Source: an uncultured Lachnospiraceae bacterium
Lineage (GTDB): Bacteria; Bacillota; Clostridia; Lachnospirales; Lachnospiraceae
DNA length: 53,611 nucleotides
Direction: 5' to 3'
Assembly (NCBI GenBank): GCA_946537305.1
Contig: CAMNFR010000011.1
Location: 1 to 53,611, forward strand
How positions within the stretch are numbered: the first letter of the stretch is position 1; every line of letters starts with the position of its first letter. The notes below the pieces were generated by a model that had not been told where the DNA came from, ran no database searches, and saw only the letters and a program-made list of their open reading frames with translations. This document shows, piece by piece, positions 50,601 to 53,611 of the stretch. Made by a program: the position numbers and the translations under genes.

Positions 50601-51038
50601 TTATTCTCCTTCCTTTACAGGGACGACGATTGCTTTGACTCCCTGAACTTCCTTGACCTGGACATTTGTACCCGGTTCCAGCACGCTGCCATCCGCGGAT
50701 CTGGCGCTCCAGTACACGCCTTCGATCTGGATCTGGCCTGCGGCCTTTCGATTATCGATCCTCTGCGTTACGACTGCCATCCGGCCGGGCATGGTCTCTA
50801 CATTGGTGCGGATGGTCCGGTCGTTCAGATGCTTGGCCGCAAGCGGCCGGGTGAAGACCAGCAGCACCACAGAGACAGCCATGAACACCCCCAGCTGCAG
50901 CGGCAGGCCAAAGCCCAGCAGGCTGACCAGAAAAGCGACCAGCGCTCCGCCCGCGAACCAGATGGTGGTAAGCCCCATGGTAATCAGTTCAATGAAAAGA
51001 AGGGCTACTGCTACCAGGATCCATGTGACTGCTCCCAT
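50601..51038 (-). CDS. NfeD-family membrane protein
   Basis: 145 residues: three to four membrane segments in the first 70 residues (LFIELITMGLTTIWFAGGALVAF), then an OB-fold C-terminal domain (~85-143; MAVVTQRIDNRKAAGQIQIEGVYWSARSADG). NfeD proteins pair with SPFH proteins in membrane domains, and the SPFH gene follows immediately. GGGGGAGG precedes the ATG. Promoter at 51091-51119. Confidence 0.92.
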   Translation of the reverse strand: MGAVTWILVAVALLFIELITMGLTTIWFAGGALVAFLVSLLGFGLPLQLGVFMAVSVVLLVFTRPLAAKHLNDRTIRTNVETMPGRMAVVTQRIDNRKAAGQIQIEGVYWSARSADGSVLEPGTNVQVKEVQGVKAIVVPVKEGE

Positions 51039-51090
51039 TGTTCCTCCCCCTTTCCTGTATCAGAAGATTGTTATAAAAGGAACTATTGAA

Positions 51091-51119
51091 AGTATAGCGC
51101 GTTTTTTTCAGCATTGCAA
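51091..51119 (-). promoter_or_regulatory. Promoter of the nfeD-SPFH operon
   Basis: Minus strand TTGCAA, 17 bases, TATACT, about 50 bases before the nfeD ATG. Confidence 0.75.
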
Positions 51120-51180
51120 CTGTCTTCACGGAATTATCACATGTTCACCCTGTTCTACGGATCCAGAGGCATTTTGCGAT

Positions 51181-51684
51181 TTATGACTGATAGAATACCA
51201 GGCGGCTAAGGCTCAGGCGGAACTGCTCCAGCATCTCCTCTCCCGGAGAAAAATAGAACAGCTTCGGCTGGCCCTTGCCCCGACAGACCACCATGTATTT
51301 ATTGGTCCCCGGCAGATCGGAAGCGTAATCCGTAATGGGAAGCTTCCGCTGCAGCCAGGACTGGCACCGAGAAGAATTTGCGGGAGCCATCAGTTCAATG
51401 TCCTTCACGGAGACAGAAAAAATCTGCTTGCGGCTTGACCGGTTGAGGATGCGGTCGATGCTGAGCTCCTGTTCCAGAAGCAGATATTCATATTCCACCT
51501 CGGAATGGCTGAACAGGTACCAGGCCCCGATGCCAAGCAGGATGGCCGGAACGGCCGCGATCACAGAGACCGCATAAATTCCCAGCAGGCACACAAAAGC
51601 CAGTATTCCGCAGAGTATGGCCAGTATACGGTACATCGTATTCGGTCTTCTGGATGCAAGATATTCGGCATATCGCTCGTTCAT
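51181..51684 (-). CDS. DUF6106-type membrane protein
   Basis: 167 residues: two membrane segments (~18-36, LAILCGILAFVCLLGIY, and ~40-58), then a soluble beta-rich domain (VEYEYLLLEQELSIDRIL, FSVSVKDIELMAP). I recall this as the DUF6106 family of Lachnospiraceae; function unknown. GGGAGGGAG precedes the ATG. It follows the PucR-type regulator by 18 bases. Confidence 0.75.
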   Translation of the reverse strand: MNERYAEYLASRRPNTMYRILAILCGILAFVCLLGIYAVSVIAAVPAILLGIGAWYLFSHSEVEYEYLLLEQELSIDRILNRSSRKQIFSVSVKDIELMAPANSSRCQSWLQRKLPITDYASDLPGTNKYMVVCRGKGQPKLFYFSPGEEMLEQFRLSLSRLVFYQS

Positions 51685-51702
51685 GTTCTACTCCCTCCCC
51701 AT

Positions 51703-52590
51703 TTATACTCCCGCGGAAATGCCGGCGTTTGATTTTGCCAGCCGCTCCCAGAGCAGCGCTGCCAGCCAGAAGGCGGCCGCATCTTCAAATCGTTTAATAT
51801 CCCTGCCGGAGAGCCGGCAGATTTTTTCCAGGCGATAGTTGAGCGTGTTCCGGTGGACACAGAGCTGTCTAGCGGTCTCCGCCGCGTTCAGTCCGGTATT
51901 CCAGAACACCCGGGCCGTCCGCATCAGTTCGCTGTCCGTAAGCACATCCTCCCCGTGTTCTCCCAGGCAGGAATGCAGATACATGCGCGCATCTTCCGGC
52001 GAAAGCTGCAGCGCCGCCAGGGTAAGCCCCAGATCCGTATAAAGGCGGACAGACGCGCCGTCCGTAAAGGTGTGCAGCGCCAGGAGACCCATCCTGGCTT
52101 CCCGGTAGGCTTCCGGCACGGAAATCGGATCGGTAAACGGACGGCTGGCAGCTATCCGTACCCGGGACATGGTCTCCACCTCCAGGCCGCTCTGCAGGAA
52201 ATCTGAAGCCTCCCGAAGCCCTTCCCCCGTGTTCCGGATAAGAAGAATGCTCCGCCCCTCACGGTCCGCGGTGCAGGCATCCTCCACCAGCTGCCCGGCC
52301 AGGATCCCTCCGGCAGCCTCCTGTACCACGCTCTGCGGCAGTTCATCCCCTTCTACCAGCAACAGAGCGCATCCTTCGGAAATCTCTGCTGCCAGGGAGT
52401 TCAAGACATCCTGCATAAGTACATCATCATCTCCCGGTGCATCTCCTTCCTCCAGCAGCCACTGCAGGAGCTGCCCCCGCAAAGACCATGTAGAGACTAC
52501 CGTTCGGCCATCCTCACGCACAAGGCGCAGGTTCATACCGGTCTCCTCTTTATATTGACGCAGTATCTCTGTCAGTTCCTGACGGTTCAT
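51703..52590 (-). CDS. PucR/CdaR-type helix-turn-helix regulator
   Basis: 295 residues from the ATG at 52590 (MNRQELTEIL) with GGAGG 11 bases upstream; an earlier in-frame ATG lies against the ABC-gene terminator. The C-terminal PucR-type HTH domain shows NAAETARQLCVHRNTLNYRL near 255-275, with a GGDEF-like/CdaR middle region. CdaR-type proteins respond to carboxylates such as glycerate or glucarate; the ligand here is unknown. It lies downstream of the sugar-type ABC ATPase and upstream of the DUF6106 gene, so it may control sugar or organic-acid use. Confidence 0.8.
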   Translation of the reverse strand: MNRQELTEILRQYKEETGMNLRLVREDGRTVVSTWSLRGQLLQWLLEEGDAPGDDDVLMQDVLNSLAAEISEGCALLLVEGDELPQSVVQEAAGGILAGQLVEDACTADREGRSILLIRNTGEGLREASDFLQSGLEVETMSRVRIAASRPFTDPISVPEAYREARMGLLALHTFTDGASVRLYTDLGLTLAALQLSPEDARMYLHSCLGEHGEDVLTDSELMRTARVFWNTGLNAAETARQLCVHRNTLNYRLEKICRLSGRDIKRFEDAAAFWLAALLWERLAKSNAGISAGV

Positions 52591-52639
52591 GCTCTCTTTG
52601 TATCCTCCGGATGTTGATCCATTCCAATCCATTCAAGAG

Positions 52640-52671
52640 AAAAGGCCCGAAGAACCGCCGTTCTTCGGGCC
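52640..52671 (-). terminator. Terminator after the ABC ATPase gene
   Basis: GGCCCGAAGAAC, 4-base loop, GTTCTTCGGGCC, then TTTT on the minus strand, about 60 bases past the stop at 52731. Confidence 0.9.
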
Positions 52672-52730
52672 AGATCCATTTACTATTATATACAAATCTT
52701 CAGGAAATTGTCCAGCAATTTGTCCGGCAA

Positions 52731-53611
52731 TTAGTCCAGGATGGTCTTCTCGGTATCCTTATCGAAGAAATGTACTTTGCTCATATCCAGTGCGAAGGTA
52801 ACTTCGGAACCGGTGCGGGCAGGCGTATCGGGGTTCACACGGGCGGTGAAGCTGGTGTTCTCGATATCGAAGTACAGGAATACTTCAGCACCCAGCAGCT
52901 CATATACACGCACGGTGGACTTCAGAGTAGGTGCACCGGGCAGATCCTTGGCTTCGTACAGATCCTCGGGACGGATGCCCATGGTGGCCTTCTTGCCGAT
53001 ATAGCCCTTGGCTTCCAGCTGCTTTGCCTGATCCTCAGGGACCTGGATCTTGTTGCCGGCGAACTCGGCGATCACATTGCCGCCCTCTTTCTTGATGTCC
53101 ACTTCTACGAAGTTCATCTGAGGGGAGCCGATGAAACCAGCCACGAACAGGTTCGCGGGCTTGTTGTACAGGGTCTGAGGGGTATCTACCTGCTGTACGA
53201 TACCGTCCTTCATAACAACGATACGGGTACCCAGAGTCATGGCCTCGGTCTGGTCATGGGTAACATAGATGATCGTGGTGCCTAGTCTCTGATGCAGCTT
53301 GCTGATCTCGATACGCATCTGAACACGCAGCTTCGCATCCAGGTTGGACAGCGGCTCATCCATCAGGAAGATCTTGGGGTGACGTACGATGGCACGGCCC
53401 ATGGCGACACGCTGTCTCTGACCGCCGGACAGAGCCTTCGGCTTGCGGTCCAGCAGATGCTCGATATCCAGGATACGAGCGGCCTCGTGAACGGCCTTGT
53501 CGATCTCGGGCTTCGGAACCTTGCGGAGCTTCAGACCGAATGCCATGTTATCATACACGGTCATATGCGGATACAGAGCGTAGCTCTGGAAAACCATGGC
53601 GATATCACGGT
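52731..53611 (-). CDS. Sugar ABC transporter ATPase, UgpC/MsmK type (5' end outside window)
   Basis: 293 codons to the right edge, C-terminal part only; the Walker A region lies beyond the window. The part present starts at the Q-loop ([14 protein letters not shown]), then the signature [16 protein letters not shown], Walker [16 protein letters not shown], the H-loop [11 protein letters not shown], and a C-terminal TOBE-like region ~200-288. The pattern is that of MsmK/UgpC/MalK ATPases that serve one or several oligosaccharide importers. No permease or binding protein of this system is visible here. Its terminator is at 52640-52671. Confidence 0.92.
   Translation of the reverse strand, partial: RDIAMVFQSYALYPHMTVYDNMAFGLKLRKVPKPEIDKAVHEAARILDIEHLLDRKPKALSGGQRQRVAMGRAIVRHPKIFLMDEPLSNLDAKLRVQMRIEISKLHQRLGTTIIYVTHDQTEAMTLGTRIVVMKDGIVQQVDTPQTLYNKPANLFVAGFIGSPQMNFVEVDIKKEGGNVIAEFAGNKIQVPEDQAKQLEAKGYIGKKATMGIRPEDLYEAKDLPGAPTLKSTVRVYELLGAEVFLYFDIENTSFTARVNPDTPARTGSEVTFALDMSKVHFFDKDTEKTILD

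Overview
The window looks like a chromosome segment of a Gram-positive, moderately GC-rich Clostridia member, most likely a Lachnospiraceae-type gut bacterium. Support comes from the block CPBP protease - plsX - acpP - rnc - smc, the Asp23 / DAK2-kinase / recG order, a sortase-anchored giant surface protein, SPFH/NfeD genes and small Lachnospiraceae-type families (DUF6465, DUF6106). Species level cannot be read from the sequence. The first ~9 kb look more AT-rich between genes and carry large repetitive surface proteins, so they look accessory; most of the rest is core-like with accessory inserts. Both window edges cut genes: a surface protein on the left and an ABC ATPase on the right.

Region by region: (1) 1-9.3 kb, minus strand: two paralogous surface proteins with ten Cys/His repeat units each, flanking an Lgt-like membrane gene. 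(2) 9.3-18.2 kb, minus strand: two tandem histidine ammonia-lyase paralogues, a SARP/BTAD-ATPase regulator, an NhaC antiporter with a direct-repeat SARP-type operator at its promoter, a small membrane protein and a DapF-fold racemase. This reads as one amino-acid (probably histidine) module without the other hut genes. (3) 18.4-21.6 kb: mnmA, an SH3 lipoprotein, tRNA-Ser(CGA), tRNA-Val(CAC), an orphan OmpR-type regulator and a DUF6465 protein. (4) 22-24.8 kb: an ECF sigma factor with a beta-propeller membrane protein that is probably its anti-sigma partner. (5) 24.8-31.4 kb: smc, rnc, acpP, plsX and a CPBP protease from one promoter. (6) 31.5-34.5 kb: AIM24, a ProC-like reductase, rlmH and a membrane protein.

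(7) 34.5-44.6 kb is the most unusual part. It holds a solitary DctP lipoprotein, a transmembrane AraC regulator, an AEC carrier and a two-gene TRAP transporter. The large permease (DctM) of that transporter is fused in one 1409-residue polypeptide to three tandem DctP substrate-binding domains, a TRAP analogue of the tandem-receptor ABC importers. A structured RNA-like leader sits just upstream of its dctQ. (8) 44.6-53.6 kb: recG, a FakA-like DAK2 kinase, Asp23, lepB, SPFH, NfeD, a DUF6106 protein, a PucR-type regulator and the truncated sugar-type ABC ATPase. A family of short palindromes with a GGGACAG or GTCCC core recurs at gene ends through the window.
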